Shown here piece after piece: positions 25,191-33,503 of a stretch of DNA of 64,000 nucleotides. Source of the DNA: Ochrobactrum chromiisoli (GTDB lineage Bacteria > Pseudomonadota > Alphaproteobacteria > Rhizobiales > Rhizobiaceae); the NCBI RefSeq assembly GCF_026241335.1, contig NZ_JAPHAV010000005.1, positions 62,001 through 126,000 of the forward strand, in the 5' to 3' direction. Numbering within the stretch: position 1 is the first letter of the stretch; each line of letters begins with the position of its first letter. The translations under genes were made by a program, and so were the position numbers. The notes beneath the pieces are model-generated. The model worked only from the letters and a program-made list of their open reading frames with translations. It searched no databases and had not been told where the DNA came from.

Positions 25191-27287
25191 ATGGATGTGC
25201 AGCAGGCAGTCGCTAAGCCCTTCACAAAACGCGGAATTTTGACCGGCAGCGACTTGGGCCTGGCTGCCGGTATTATCATTATTCTGACGGTGCTTTTCCT
25301 GCCGGTTCCGGCGGTGTTTCTGGATATTGGGCTGGCTTTTTCTATTGCCTTTTCAGTGCTTATCCTCATGGTCTCTTTGTGGATTCAGCGTCCGCTTGAT
25401 TTTTCTGTATTCCCCACCGTTCTGCTTATTGCCACCATGATGCGTTTGTCGCTTAATATTGCGACAACCCGTGTTATTCTTACACATGGTAACGAGGGGT
25501 ACCTAGCGGCAGGCCACGTTATTGATGGCTTCTCGCAATTCGTGATGGGTGGCGATTTCGTTATTGGTCTTGTGGTTTTCACGATCCTTATCATCGTTAA
25601 TTTTCTCGTTATTACCAAGGGCGCTACGCGCATCGCAGAAGTTGGTGCGCGCTTTACACTTGATGCTATACCCGGCAAGCAGATGGCAATTGATGCTGAC
25701 CTTTCATCGGGTCTAATCGATGAAAAGGAAGCACAGCATCGCCGTCGTGAACTCGAAGAGGAAAGCTCGTTTTTCGGTTCGATGGATGGCGCATCGAAAT
25801 TCGTGCGCGGCGATGCAATTGCCGGACTGATCATCACAGCAGTCAATGTTTTTGGTGGTATTATCATCGGCGCCACCCGCCATGGTATGAATATCTCGGA
25901 AGCGGCTGACGTGTTTACAAAACTGTCGGTGGGTGATGGTCTTGTAACGCAGATTCCTGCGCTGATTGTGTCGCTGGCCGCCGGTCTTCTGGTTTCCAAA
26001 GGTGGCACGCGTGGCTCTGCCGATCAGGCTATTTTCGGACAGCTTGGCGCTTATCCTAAAGCGCTTCTCATCGCATCCTTCCTTATGTTTGTTCTGGGCA
26101 TTCTGCCGGGACTTCCTGCATTTCCATTCTTCCTGCTTGGCAGCGCGATGGCTTTTGTGGGCATCGCGGTTCCACGCAAACAGGCGAAATTGCGCAATGC
26201 ACAAACTGCGCAAGCAGAGCTCAAGCAGCGTGATGCTGATGAGCAGGAACGTAATTCCGTTAAGGCATCGCTTGAAACCAGCCAGATTGAACTTTGTCTG
26301 GGTAAGCAACTCTCAGCACGCTTGATAGCATCGCAGCAGGAACTCGCGCATCGCGTCGCCAAAATGCGCAAGAAATTTGCGCAGGAATACGGATTTGTCA
26401 TACCTGAAATCAAGGTCACGGACGATCTTTCGCTGCCGCCCAAAAGCTACCGGATCAAGATCCATGGTACGTCAGTTGCGAACCATGAATTGCGCGTTGG
26501 TGAAATTCTGGTGGTTCTGGGCGAGCGCCCGATCCCGGCCGTTCCGGGTGAGGAAGTGCGCGAACCGGCATTTGGTATGCGGGCCTATTCGGTACCTGAA
26601 ACATTTGCAGCTGATTTACGTCGCGATCGCTATATGACTGTCGATAATCTTTCTGTTTTGCTCACCCATTTGAGCGAGATTATTCGCAACAATTTGTCTC
26701 AGCTTTTGTCCTACAAAGATATGCGTATTCTTTTGGACCGTCTTGGCTCGGAATATCGCAAGCTTCTCGAAGATATTTGTCCGGCAAATATCTCATATTC
26801 GGGTCTTCAGGCGGTTCTCAAACTTCTTTTGGCAGAGCGAGTTTCGATCCGTAACCTGCATCTCATCCTTGAATCGATTGCCGAGATTGCACCGCTGGTG
26901 CGCCGCCCTGAAATGATAGTCGAGCATGTGCGCATGCGAATGGCGCAGCAGATATGCGGCGATCTTTCAGACAATGGTGTGCTGAACGTGCTGCGGCTTG
27001 GCAATCGTTGGGATCTCGTTTTCCATCAAAGCCTTAAGCGTGATAACAAAGGCGAAATCGTTGAGTTCGACATTGATCCGCGTCAGCTTGAGCAATTTGG
27101 CAACGAAGCATCGGCTGTTATTCGCAAGCATTTTGAGAGCGGTGAGCGGTTCGTGCTTGTGTCGTCACCAGAAGCCCGTCCCTATATCCGCATGATCATC
27201 GAGCGGCTCTTTGCAACCTTGCCAGTGCTTTCGCATGTTGAAATTGCTCGCGGTGTGGAAGTGAAATCGCTCGGCGCGATTTCCTGA
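25191..27287 (+). CDS. flhA: Flagellar export apparatus protein FlhA
   Basis: FlhA is the large export-gate protein with eight membrane helices and a cytoplasmic nonamer that receives substrates. The 698-residue product has ATG at 25191 behind ACAGGAG, the hydrophobic N-terminal half with [27 protein letters not shown], and the conserved cytoplasmic loop [29 protein letters not shown] followed by [26 protein letters not shown]. The C-terminal cytoplasmic domain runs from about residue 340. fliR follows after thirteen bases. Confidence 0.97.
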   Translation: MDVQQAVAKPFTKRGILTGSDLGLAAGIIIILTVLFLPVPAVFLDIGLAFSIAFSVLILMVSLWIQRPLDFSVFPTVLLIATMMRLSLNIATTRVILTHGNEGYLAAGHVIDGFSQFVMGGDFVIGLVVFTILIIVNFLVITKGATRIAEVGARFTLDAIPGKQMAIDADLSSGLIDEKEAQHRRRELEEESSFFGSMDGASKFVRGDAIAGLIITAVNVFGGIIIGATRHGMNISEAADVFTKLSVGDGLVTQIPALIVSLAAGLLVSKGGTRGSADQAIFGQLGAYPKALLIASFLMFVLGILPGLPAFPFFLLGSAMAFVGIAVPRKQAKLRNAQTAQAELKQRDADEQERNSVKASLETSQIELCLGKQLSARLIASQQELAHRVAKMRKKFAQEYGFVIPEIKVTDDLSLPPKSYRIKIHGTSVANHELRVGEILVVLGERPIPAVPGEEVREPAFGMRAYSVPETFAADLRRDRYMTVDNLSVLLTHLSEIIRNNLSQLLSYKDMRILLDRLGSEYRKLLEDICPANISYSGLQAVLKLLLAERVSIRNLHLILESIAEIAPLVRRPEMIVEHVRMRMAQQICGDLSDNGVLNVLRLGNRWDLVFHQSLKRDNKGEIVEFDIDPRQLEQFGNEASAVIRKHFESGERFVLVSSPEARPYIRMIIERLFATLPVLSHVEIARGVEVKSLGAIS

Positions 27288-27300
27288 CGGGAGAGAACTC

Positions 27301-28068
27301 GTGCCCATCGCACAATTGCCGCTCAACGAGATTGTTCTTGCAGCTATGCTTGCATTTTGCCGTGTTGGTGCCTGCATCATGCTCATGCCGGGCATTTCAA
27401 GCGCGCGCATACCTTTGCAAATTCGTTTGTTTATTGCATTGGCTTGCTCCTTTTCAGTGTTGCCCTTTGTGATTGGCAATATCGGTACGGGCTTTGACGT
27501 GGATCGGCCCTGGATCATATTTCGTCTCATGCTGAGCGAAATGTGTATTGGCGGAATTATCGGCATTCTGGCGCATATTTATTTTTGGGCTTTGCAGTTC
27601 ATGGCTAATACTATGGCCATGGCGGTTGGCTATTCCGGCTCGCCTGGCGATGCGATAACCGAGCCTGAGCCGCAGGCGGCACTAGCAACGATCGTCACTT
27701 TCAGTGCGCTGTTTTTGTTTTTTGCAACCGATATGCATCTTGAGATTTTACGCGCGCTTCTCAATTCTTATACGGCAATCCCGGTCGCTGGGCGTTTCCG
27801 TCCCGATGCTGCTATGATTGATTTCACCGACGCATTGTCCGATGCATTTCTTGTAACCTTGCGGATTGCCGCACCTTTTATTGTGTTTGCCGTCTTAGTT
27901 AATTTTGCAATTGGCCTCATCAACAAGCTTACACCGACCATTCCGATCTATTTTGTATCGATGCCCTTTGTTTTGGGAGGCGGTTTGTTGGTTGTCTATT
28001 TAATCCTCCCTGAATTGCTGCACTTTTTTACCCAAGAAAACGCAACGCATTTGCGTGATTTGTTCTGA
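27301..28068 (+). CDS. fliR: Flagellar export gate protein FliR
   Basis: FliR completes the FliPQR gate. The 255-residue product starts with GTG at 27301 behind GGGAGAG. It has the FliR features FCRVGACIMLMPGISSARIPLQIRLFIALA and multiple membrane helices, with LVNFAIGLINKLTPTIPIYFVSMPFVLGGGLLVVYL near the C-terminus. It lies directly after flhA, and the FliJ-like gene follows after seven bases. Confidence 0.95.
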   Translation: MPIAQLPLNEIVLAAMLAFCRVGACIMLMPGISSARIPLQIRLFIALACSFSVLPFVIGNIGTGFDVDRPWIIFRLMLSEMCIGGIIGILAHIYFWALQFMANTMAMAVGYSGSPGDAITEPEPQAALATIVTFSALFLFFATDMHLEILRALLNSYTAIPVAGRFRPDAAMIDFTDALSDAFLVTLRIAAPFIVFAVLVNFAIGLINKLTPTIPIYFVSMPFVLGGGLLVVYLILPELLHFFTQENATHLRDLF

Positions 28069-28075
28069 GGCTCAT

Positions 28076-28474
28076 ATGGTGCAGACAAAAGCAAAAAGCT
28101 TGAGCAAATTGGTGGCGCTGCAAAAGCTTGCAGCTAACCGGTTGGAGGCTTCACTTGGAGCCACGGATGCGCGACGTGTGAAGCTCATTGAAGAGCGCGA
28201 TGCACTAATCGCCATGCAGGAGAGGCGCTATGAAAGCGACGTCTTTGCCGTGGATCCAGCGCTTTTGATAAAGCGGATGGGAATCAACGCACTGGCGCAG
28301 GACCGCATTGAGCAGGAGCTGGAAACCCAGCGCAGTGCTCTTCTCAAACAACAACGCCGGGTAGAACATTTGACCTCAAGGCTTGAAGCCGTTCGCACAG
28401 AAAATGAGCGCAAGGATTTTGCCGTGCTGCTTGACGAATTTCTGAGCCGGAAAACCGCGGCGAAAACGGAGTAA
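28076..28474 (+). CDS. FliJ-like coiled-coil protein
   Basis: This 132-residue protein starts at ATG 28076 and is almost entirely charged coiled coil: KLVALQKLAANRLEASLGATDARRVKLIEERDALIAMQERRYE, then ELETQRSALLKQQRRVEHLTSRLEAVRTENERKDF. Size, composition and position beside flhA and fliR fit FliJ, the stalk protein that links FliI to FlhA, and no other FliJ is visible. FliJ proteins diverge strongly in sequence, so the call is structural inference. Confidence 0.6.
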   Translation: MVQTKAKSLSKLVALQKLAANRLEASLGATDARRVKLIEERDALIAMQERRYESDVFAVDPALLIKRMGINALAQDRIEQELETQRSALLKQQRRVEHLTSRLEAVRTENERKDFAVLLDEFLSRKTAAKTE

Positions 28475-28499
28475 TTCGCTTTTAATTTCCATTTTGCAC

Positions 28500-28512
28500 C
28501 GCAAGCTTCAGT
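28500..28512 (+). promoter_or_regulatory. CAAGCTT motif upstream of the flgJ-like gene
   Basis: CGCAAGCTTCAGT contains the shared heptamer (28502-28508), 55 bases before the flgJ-like ATG, in the 88-base gap after the FliJ-like gene. Confidence 0.35.
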
Positions 28513-28562
28513 CAAGATTAAAAAGATATTGTGCAATCAAGAGATGAAGAGGGAAAAATTGC

Positions 28563-29090
28563 ATGGCGATCAATCCGGTGTCAGATTTGGTGATGGACGT
28601 AGCGCGTGCTGCTGATCCGCAAGCCTATCGCGCGGCATCAGAGCGCCTAAAATCCCTGAGCGCGGTTGCAGATACGAAGGTCGGGTTCTCAAGCTATGCT
28701 GATCGTTTCAACGCTGGGGCCAAGGCAGAACCGCCAACGCAGGACCCGGCAAATTCCGCTTACCGGAAGTTTGAAGCTTTCATGCTGCAATCTTTTGTAC
28801 AGTCGATGTTTACAAGCGATGCTTCTACCACCTTTGGTAAGGGGATCGCCGGAGAATATTGGAAGTCGATGATGTCGGAGGCCATGGCAAACAAAATGGC
28901 TGATAGCGGGGGTGTTGGCATTGCGCGCTTGCTTGAAGAGCAGGCCACACGCAAGGCGCAGCTTGAACCTGCATCTGCGCTGGCAATAGCCGGGAACTCT
29001 GTAGCGAATGATTTGGTTCATGGATTTGAACGCCAACTCATTCAGTGGCAATTAAATAACAACGACAGGAAGGATAGCGCGAGCAGCTAA
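28563..29090 (+). CDS. flgJ: FlgJ-type rod-binding protein without muramidase domain
   Basis: The 175-residue product contains the Rod-binding domain of the N-terminal half of FlgJ (FEAFMLQSFVQSMFTSDASTTFGKGIAGEYWKSMMSEAMANKMADSGGVGIARLL). It acts as a rod cap or scaffold. Enteric FlgJ is about 313 residues and carries a C-terminal glucosaminidase; that is absent here. The peptidoglycan-cutting role probably belongs to the transglycosylase at 17872-18450. Confidence 0.85.
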   Translation: MAINPVSDLVMDVARAADPQAYRAASERLKSLSAVADTKVGFSSYADRFNAGAKAEPPTQDPANSAYRKFEAFMLQSFVQSMFTSDASTTFGKGIAGEYWKSMMSEAMANKMADSGGVGIARLLEEQATRKAQLEPASALAIAGNSVANDLVHGFERQLIQWQLNNNDRKDSASS

Positions 29091-29139
29091 GTTTGCGCGC
29101 ATATCATTCTGCTTTAGATAATGACTGAGGAACCCGATA

Positions 29140-29583
29140 ATGACCGATAGCTCCGAAATTAGTCTGCCAGAACAGCGCCAGATTGTTGCTGGCCAGGCTC
29201 AAAGTCTTGAACAGGAAGCAGCATTGAAGCCGGTTGTACGGGCGATCCGACACCTTGAGGACGTGATTGAAGCTGAAACGCGCCTTCTTCTTGAAGGCGG
29301 CACTCCTGATCTCGTTGAAATCAATGCACGTAAAAGCCGTGGCCTTTATGATTTCAACAAGGCGATGACCAAGGCGTCAAACCTTGCTGGACCCAGCATG
29401 ATGAAAAGCCTTCAGCCACTGCTTGATGGCTTCAAGCAGAAGCTTGAAAAGAACTGCGAGGCGCTGCAAATGCATCTGCGTGCCGTTGGCGAGCTTGCTG
29501 ATCTTATTCGCGGTGCGCTTGAAACCCAGGACGCTGATGGCACCTATAGTCGACAAAGTGCAAGACTTGGTCATGTTCGATGA
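29140..29583 (+). CDS. Probable FlgN-type export chaperone
   Basis: This small helical cytoplasmic protein (147 residues) has heptad-like helices (LKPVVRAIRHLEDVIEAETRLLLEGGTPDLVEINARKSRGLYDF). The pattern of an N-terminal helix pair, a 'leucine-then-Asn/Arg-Lys' turn (INARKSRGLYDFNKAM) and a C-terminal amphipathic helix resembles FlgN chaperones for FlgK and FlgL. Its position beside the FlgJ-like gene supports this. Sequence evidence alone is modest. It overlaps the next gene by four bases. Confidence 0.55.
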   Translation: MTDSSEISLPEQRQIVAGQAQSLEQEAALKPVVRAIRHLEDVIEAETRLLLEGGTPDLVEINARKSRGLYDFNKAMTKASNLAGPSMMKSLQPLLDGFKQKLEKNCEALQMHLRAVGELADLIRGALETQDADGTYSRQSARLGHVR

Positions 29584-30086
29584 TCCGCATTATTGTCATC
29601 GGTCTCTGGATCTGCGTCGTTGCTTTCGGCTCACTGTATTTTGCTGTGCAGAACAGTGCCGATCCCTCTGATGAGGCCGCATCGCCGGGTGGCTTTGGCG
29701 GGCTTGATTATGTGAAGACCGACGTCATGAGTGTGCCGATCATTACCAAGGGATCGGTTGCTGGCTATGTCGTGACGCAGCTGGTTTATACGGTCGATTC
29801 CAACACCCGTAAGAAGTTGACTGTGCCACTTGAATATTTCATTACCGATGAGATATTCCGTAAATTTTACGGCAGTTATTCGGACACGAAGGAAGTTGAG
29901 AAAGTCAGCTTTGAAGATGTGCGCGCGTCAATCATTGGAGACATTAATTCACGGTTTCCCGAGCCGGTAATCAAGGATATTCTAGTTGAGCAGTTCAATT
30001 ATATTTCCGCAGCCGAAATCCGAGCGATGAACACGCGTGGCAGTGCTAAACCTTCCGGGCAGCAGGCGAGCGCTCACAGCGAATAA
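29580..30086 (+). CDS. Single-pass membrane protein, possibly FliL-like
   Basis: The 168-residue product has an N-terminal membrane helix (IIVIGLWICVVAFGSLYFAV) and a periplasmic domain with a beta-rich start (GYVVTQLVYTVDSNTRKKLTVPLEYFITDEIF). A helix-strand ending (SFEDVRASIIGDINSRFPEPVIKDILVEQFNYIS) recalls the C-terminal part of FliL. It is coupled to the FlgN-like gene and is the last plus-strand gene of the island. FliL relationship is inferred from layout only. Its 3' end overlaps the convergent PilZ gene by 13 bases. Confidence 0.5.
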   Translation: MIRIIVIGLWICVVAFGSLYFAVQNSADPSDEAASPGGFGGLDYVKTDVMSVPIITKGSVAGYVVTQLVYTVDSNTRKKLTVPLEYFITDEIFRKFYGSYSDTKEVEKVSFEDVRASIIGDINSRFPEPVIKDILVEQFNYISAAEIRAMNTRGSAKPSGQQASAHSE

Positions 30087-30409
30087 TATTTGCCAGCAAG
30101 CTGGTTTAAACGCTCTTCATCCAACGGGGCGATTTCGCTGTTGAATTGAAACTGTAAGCCGATTTCGCGATTTTCACGCCAGACAATCTGCGCCAGCAAA
30201 GCACGGCCATAGAAATCGTCGAACAGCCAGAAACGTTCTGGCAAGTTGGGAACATCACATATTCTTAATCGCGCGCCGTGGGGCGCGATATCGCTGAACT
30301 GACATTCGATGATGAAACGCCCGTCAAGCCCGACGATTTTACCGGATCGCAAGCGCGTGCGCTGGCGTTCTTCGCTTCGCCTTTCATTTGGCGGCTTTTT
30401 GCGCACCAT
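30074..30409 (-). CDS. PilZ-domain protein
   Basis: This 111-residue protein is essentially one PilZ domain, which binds cyclic di-GMP. It has an RRSEERQR arginine-rich start matching the RxxxR motif and CQFSDIAPHGARLRI matching the (D/N)xSxxG motif, with GLQFQF near the C-terminus. ATG at 30409 with AGGCAGG upstream was chosen; the frame stays open to a GTG at 30487. Its place at the end of the flagellar island suggests a link between c-di-GMP and motility, but that is inference. It is convergent with the FliL-like gene. Confidence 0.75.
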   Translation of the reverse strand: MVRKKPPNERRSEERQRTRLRSGKIVGLDGRFIIECQFSDIAPHGARLRICDVPNLPERFWLFDDFYGRALLAQIVWRENREIGLQFQFNSEIAPLDEERLNQLAGKYYSL

Positions 30410-30570
30410 GACAACCTGCCTCTTGTTCCCTTTAAACGGATTTATAACAGCATTGTTTTCTGCAAGGGTTACGCTCGCCGGTGACACACCGGTTTCTTTC
30501 TGAATATGGCTAATTAGCGTAAATACGCGTGATTGGTAGGGGGCGACAAGCCGGAGTGGACGATGTGGGG

Positions 30571-30625
30571 GCGCATCCCGAAAAATGTGAGACGGTTTTC
30601 GATCTGATTGAATGCGATTTGCGCT
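30571..30625 (-). repeat. Degenerate copy of the dispersed palindromic repeat
   Basis: GCGCATCCCGAAAA is followed by a GTTTTCGA arm and then AATGCG and GCGC. It repeats the outer hairpin of the 19484 element in a less regular form, between the PilZ gene and the 3' end of the SorC-type regulator. Confidence 0.6.
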
Positions 30626-31582
30626 TTAACGTGGACCTTGCAGCAAAGCACTGGCCACGCCTTCATTCGTAACGAGACGATTGACATAGCCTCCGCGCAG
30701 AATAGCCCGAATGATGGGTATTTTGTTCAGTCCGCCGGAGACGAGAATGGATGCCGGCTTGAGCTTGAGCTTATCAGGCGGCAGGGCGATAATTGAATCG
30801 TTGAGAAAATGGTCGATCGGCTTGCCCTGTGCATCCAGAAAATATCCAAGAAACTCGCCGACTGCGCCAAGTTTCAGCACAGCATCGAGATTATCTTTAA
30901 CGACCCTTATGTGTGTGAGTGATGTCTCGGACGTAAGTGACCCACAGGATACAAGACCAATATCGGCAATTTCCGTTCGTGCCAGGACGTCAGTCAATTC
31001 ATCGCTCAGCAGAATTGCATCGCGGCTTTCTCTGTTCGCACAATAGATGGGGGCGGTGAGATAGTGGCATTCAACACCCAGCGCGCGCGCGAAGGCTGTT
31101 GCGACTTCAAACGTGTTGGTGGAGGAGCCGCTGGTTACACCGCCGGTCAAACCAACCACCCAGCTTTCAGGTTTTGGGCGCGCACGCAGACTGCGCACTG
31201 CAAAGCTGAGTGTGCGGCCGGATGCTATCCCTACACCCATATCGCGGTTTGCAATCAACTCGCTGGCCATTGCGCCGGCGGCTTCGCCGATCACACGCTT
31301 CTGCTCCAGATAATCATCAAGATCAGGAACAACGACAGCCTCCGCAAGGCCATAGCGGACCGCAACTTTCTCTGCGAGCTCAATACAATCCACAAGCGGC
31401 AGACTGACCCTGATTTGTATCTGGCCGGACTCGCGCACCTGCCCGATAATCTTATTGACCTTGAGACGCGTTATATTCAGACGCTGCGCGATTTCCTGTT
31501 GGGTCTGACCACCGACGAAATAGAGCCAGGCCACGCGTGCGCGCTCCTGATCCTCATCTACAGACACCAAATTTTCGTTCAT
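30626..31582 (-). CDS. SorC/DeoR-type sugar-binding transcriptional regulator
   Basis: The 318-residue product has an N-terminal helix-turn-helix (VAWLYFVGGQTQQEIAQRLNITRLKVNKIIGQVRESG, about 15-52) typical of the SorC family. The C-terminal sugar-phosphate-binding domain contains GVGIASGRTLSFAVRSL, LTGGVTSGSSTNTFEVA and TNEGVASALL. Members respond to phosphorylated sugars or polyols. No matching catabolic operon is adjacent in this window, so the effector is unknown. A dispersed repeat lies immediately in front of the start codon and forms much of the probable leader. Confidence 0.9.
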   Translation of the reverse strand: MNENLVSVDEDQERARVAWLYFVGGQTQQEIAQRLNITRLKVNKIIGQVRESGQIQIRVSLPLVDCIELAEKVAVRYGLAEAVVVPDLDDYLEQKRVIGEAAGAMASELIANRDMGVGIASGRTLSFAVRSLRARPKPESWVVGLTGGVTSGSSTNTFEVATAFARALGVECHYLTAPIYCANRESRDAILLSDELTDVLARTEIADIGLVSCGSLTSETSLTHIRVVKDNLDAVLKLGAVGEFLGYFLDAQGKPIDHFLNDSIIALPPDKLKLKPASILVSGGLNKIPIIRAILRGGYVNRLVTNEGVASALLQGPR

Positions 31583-31594
31583 TCACTGGTCCCT

Positions 31595-31697
31595 AGAGCA
31601 TTTCCTTTTTTGATTTAATCATCGGAAATGCCCTATCTATTTATTTTCACGCATTATCCAACGCAAAACCGCTTCGCACTTTTGCTGGAAATGCTCT
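31595..31697 (+). repeat. Full copy of the 100-base dispersed repeat
   Basis: The element is bounded by AGAGCATTTCC and GGAAATGCTCT. An internal hairpin pairs GCATTTCC (31597-31604) with GGAAATGC (31624-31631). The reverse complement of 45041-45140 matches it closely along its length, and 5562-5622 and 39479-39536 match its halves. It lies 13 bases upstream of the SorC-type start codon. Confidence 0.85.
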
Positions 31698-31887
31698 GGC
31701 AGGTCACATAGGCGTCTGCGAGTTGTTGCAGGAAGCATATCATGTCTCAACTCTTTCCATGAATTGGGGCCATGCTGCAATGACTTTTGATCGTGCGGAA
31801 CACTTAATTTTCAAAGTTTAGCAGCAACATCACACCTGTTGCATGCTGCTCGCATTTTAGAGAACTCACAAGACAATCCCAATATTA

Positions 31888-31928
31888 AGTCAAATAAACT
31901 TGACTATTAACATCATATTAAATAATGG
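31888..31928 (+). promoter_or_regulatory. Candidate promoter/operator upstream of a small membrane ORF
   Basis: AGTCAA (31888-31893) and TTGACT (31900-31905) form an inverted repeat. TTGACT may be a -35 with TAATGG (31923-31928) 17 bases on. TTAACATCATATTAAA (31907-31922) is one base off the CtrA consensus. The rest of 31698-31887 shows no clear feature. Confidence 0.35.
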
Positions 31929-31952
31929 ATGCGCGGCAGGAAAACTTCCCGT

Positions 31953-32090
31953 ATGGCGGGTATAGCGATGTTCATTAAAAATTGTCAGAAAATGCCTTTC
32001 AGTCGCTTCGTGGAAAGTGACATGTTCTGGGTTGCATATGGCGGGGCGTTTGCTTTGATCATCCTGATTGGCAATCTTTGGATGACTTAA
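31953..32090 (+). CDS. Possible 45-residue membrane peptide
   Basis: This short ORF reads as a basic N-terminus with FIKNCQKMPFSRF, then one hydrophobic helix (FWVAYGGAFALIILIGNLWMT). An internal ATG at 31968 behind GGCGGG could be the true start. A promoter-like stretch precedes it. It fits the size and topology of small single-pass membrane proteins. I do not recognise it and coding status is unproven. Confidence 0.4.
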   Translation: MAGIAMFIKNCQKMPFSRFVESDMFWVAYGGAFALIILIGNLWMT

Positions 32091-32102
32091 GACAGGCTCA
32101 AA

Positions 32103-33392
32103 TTACTCGCTGATCGGGTGTTCGGCAGATACGAGCAGTTTGTCGATGCGTCGTCCGTCAAGGTCAACCACTTCGAAAATCCAGCCATTTTTAACGAAAG
32201 TTTCGCCCACTTCCGGCAGATGCTTGAACTCTTCAAGAGCAAGTCCGGCAACCGTGCTGTATTCTGTGCCTTCATCGATTTCAAAGTGCAAAAACGCTGA
32301 AAATTCGTCAATCGGCATCCATCCAGATACCAGATAGGAGCCGTCATTCCGGCGTACGATGGCCAGTTCCTCGACATGGTCTTCCTGCATGGCGCCGATG
32401 ATGGCTTCCATCACATCGCCAGCGGTTATAAGCCCTTCGAAATGGCCATATTCATCATAGACAAGAACCATATGCGTTGGCGTGCCGCGTATCGCTTCCA
32501 CAACGTCCAGTGCATCCGAAAAATCAGATACGACCGGAACATCCTTCACGATGTCGCGGATATTGACGCTGCCCTTTAAGGAAAGCTGGTTGAAGAAATC
32601 CCGCACCTGTAAAACACCGATGATTTCATCGGAATTGTCACCACGCACCGGCAGGCGCGAGCGGCTGCTATGCTGCAATTGATCGCAAATTTCTTCGAAA
32701 CTGTCGCCAATATCGATCATTTCGACATCAAGACGCGGTGTCATCATACCGCGTGCGGTGCGATCAGCCAGACGCATCACGCCTGCAATCATGCGCGATT
32801 CTTCGGTTTCAATCACACCCGCACTCTGCGCTTCCGCCAATACGGATTTGATTTCCTCATCAGTCACACCATCGCCGGACTTACCCGATTGACCAAGAAG
32901 GTTAAGCACGAGACGCCCAGAATTATCCAGCAGCCACACGAGGGGGGCTGCCATTTTTGAGAGCATCTTCATTGTTGGTGCGACACGGCTAGCAATGACT
33001 TCCGGTTCGCGCAGTGCAATCTGTTTTGGTACCAGTTCACCGACGATGAGGGACAGATAGGTGATGAGAACAACGACGGAACCCACACCAAGAGCATCGG
33101 CGAATGAGGGCGATATACCCTGACTGAGCAGCCATCCACTTAGCCGTGCACCAAGGGTTGCGCCTGAAAATGCACCGGAAAGAATACCGACCAGTGTAAT
33201 GCCGATCTGGACTGTTGACAGAAATCTGCCTGGGTTTTCAGAAAGCTCGATTGCCATGCGCGCACCGAGGCTGCCTTTATCCGCCAGCACACGCAATCGG
33301 GCGGGGCGTGAAGAAACAACTGCGAGCTCCGACATTGCAAGGACGCCATTGAGGACCGTCAGCAATATCACCGTCACGATTTCAAATAACAA
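32103..33392 (-). CDS. CNNM/CBS-domain hemolysin-family membrane protein
   Basis: The 429-residue inner-membrane protein has an N-terminal CNNM/DUF21 domain with about four membrane segments (LTVLNGVLAMSELAVVSSRPARL, GITLVGILSGAFSGATLGARL). Paired CBS domains follow at about 200-330 (RGMMTPRLDVEMIDI, THMVLVYDEYGHFEGLITAGDVMEAI) and then a C-terminal CorC/HlyC domain (VSGWMPIDEFSAFL). These proteins are thought to move magnesium or other divalent ions, or to regulate such transport. The old name 'hemolysin' is not functional evidence. Confidence 0.9.
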   Translation of the reverse strand: MLFEIVTVILLTVLNGVLAMSELAVVSSRPARLRVLADKGSLGARMAIELSENPGRFLSTVQIGITLVGILSGAFSGATLGARLSGWLLSQGISPSFADALGVGSVVVLITYLSLIVGELVPKQIALREPEVIASRVAPTMKMLSKMAAPLVWLLDNSGRLVLNLLGQSGKSGDGVTDEEIKSVLAEAQSAGVIETEESRMIAGVMRLADRTARGMMTPRLDVEMIDIGDSFEEICDQLQHSSRSRLPVRGDNSDEIIGVLQVRDFFNQLSLKGSVNIRDIVKDVPVVSDFSDALDVVEAIRGTPTHMVLVYDEYGHFEGLITAGDVMEAIIGAMQEDHVEELAIVRRNDGSYLVSGWMPIDEFSAFLHFEIDEGTEYSTVAGLALEEFKHLPEVGETFVKNGWIFEVVDLDGRRIDKLLVSAEHPISE

Positions 33393-33503
33393 AACTGTCC
33401 CCGGAATTTAACTATTGGATTTCTATCATAGGAATTATCGTAGGTTGTTTCCAGTGGGGACTGAATGGAAATACAAAATTCATATGGCGCAGTGAGAGTT
33501 TTT

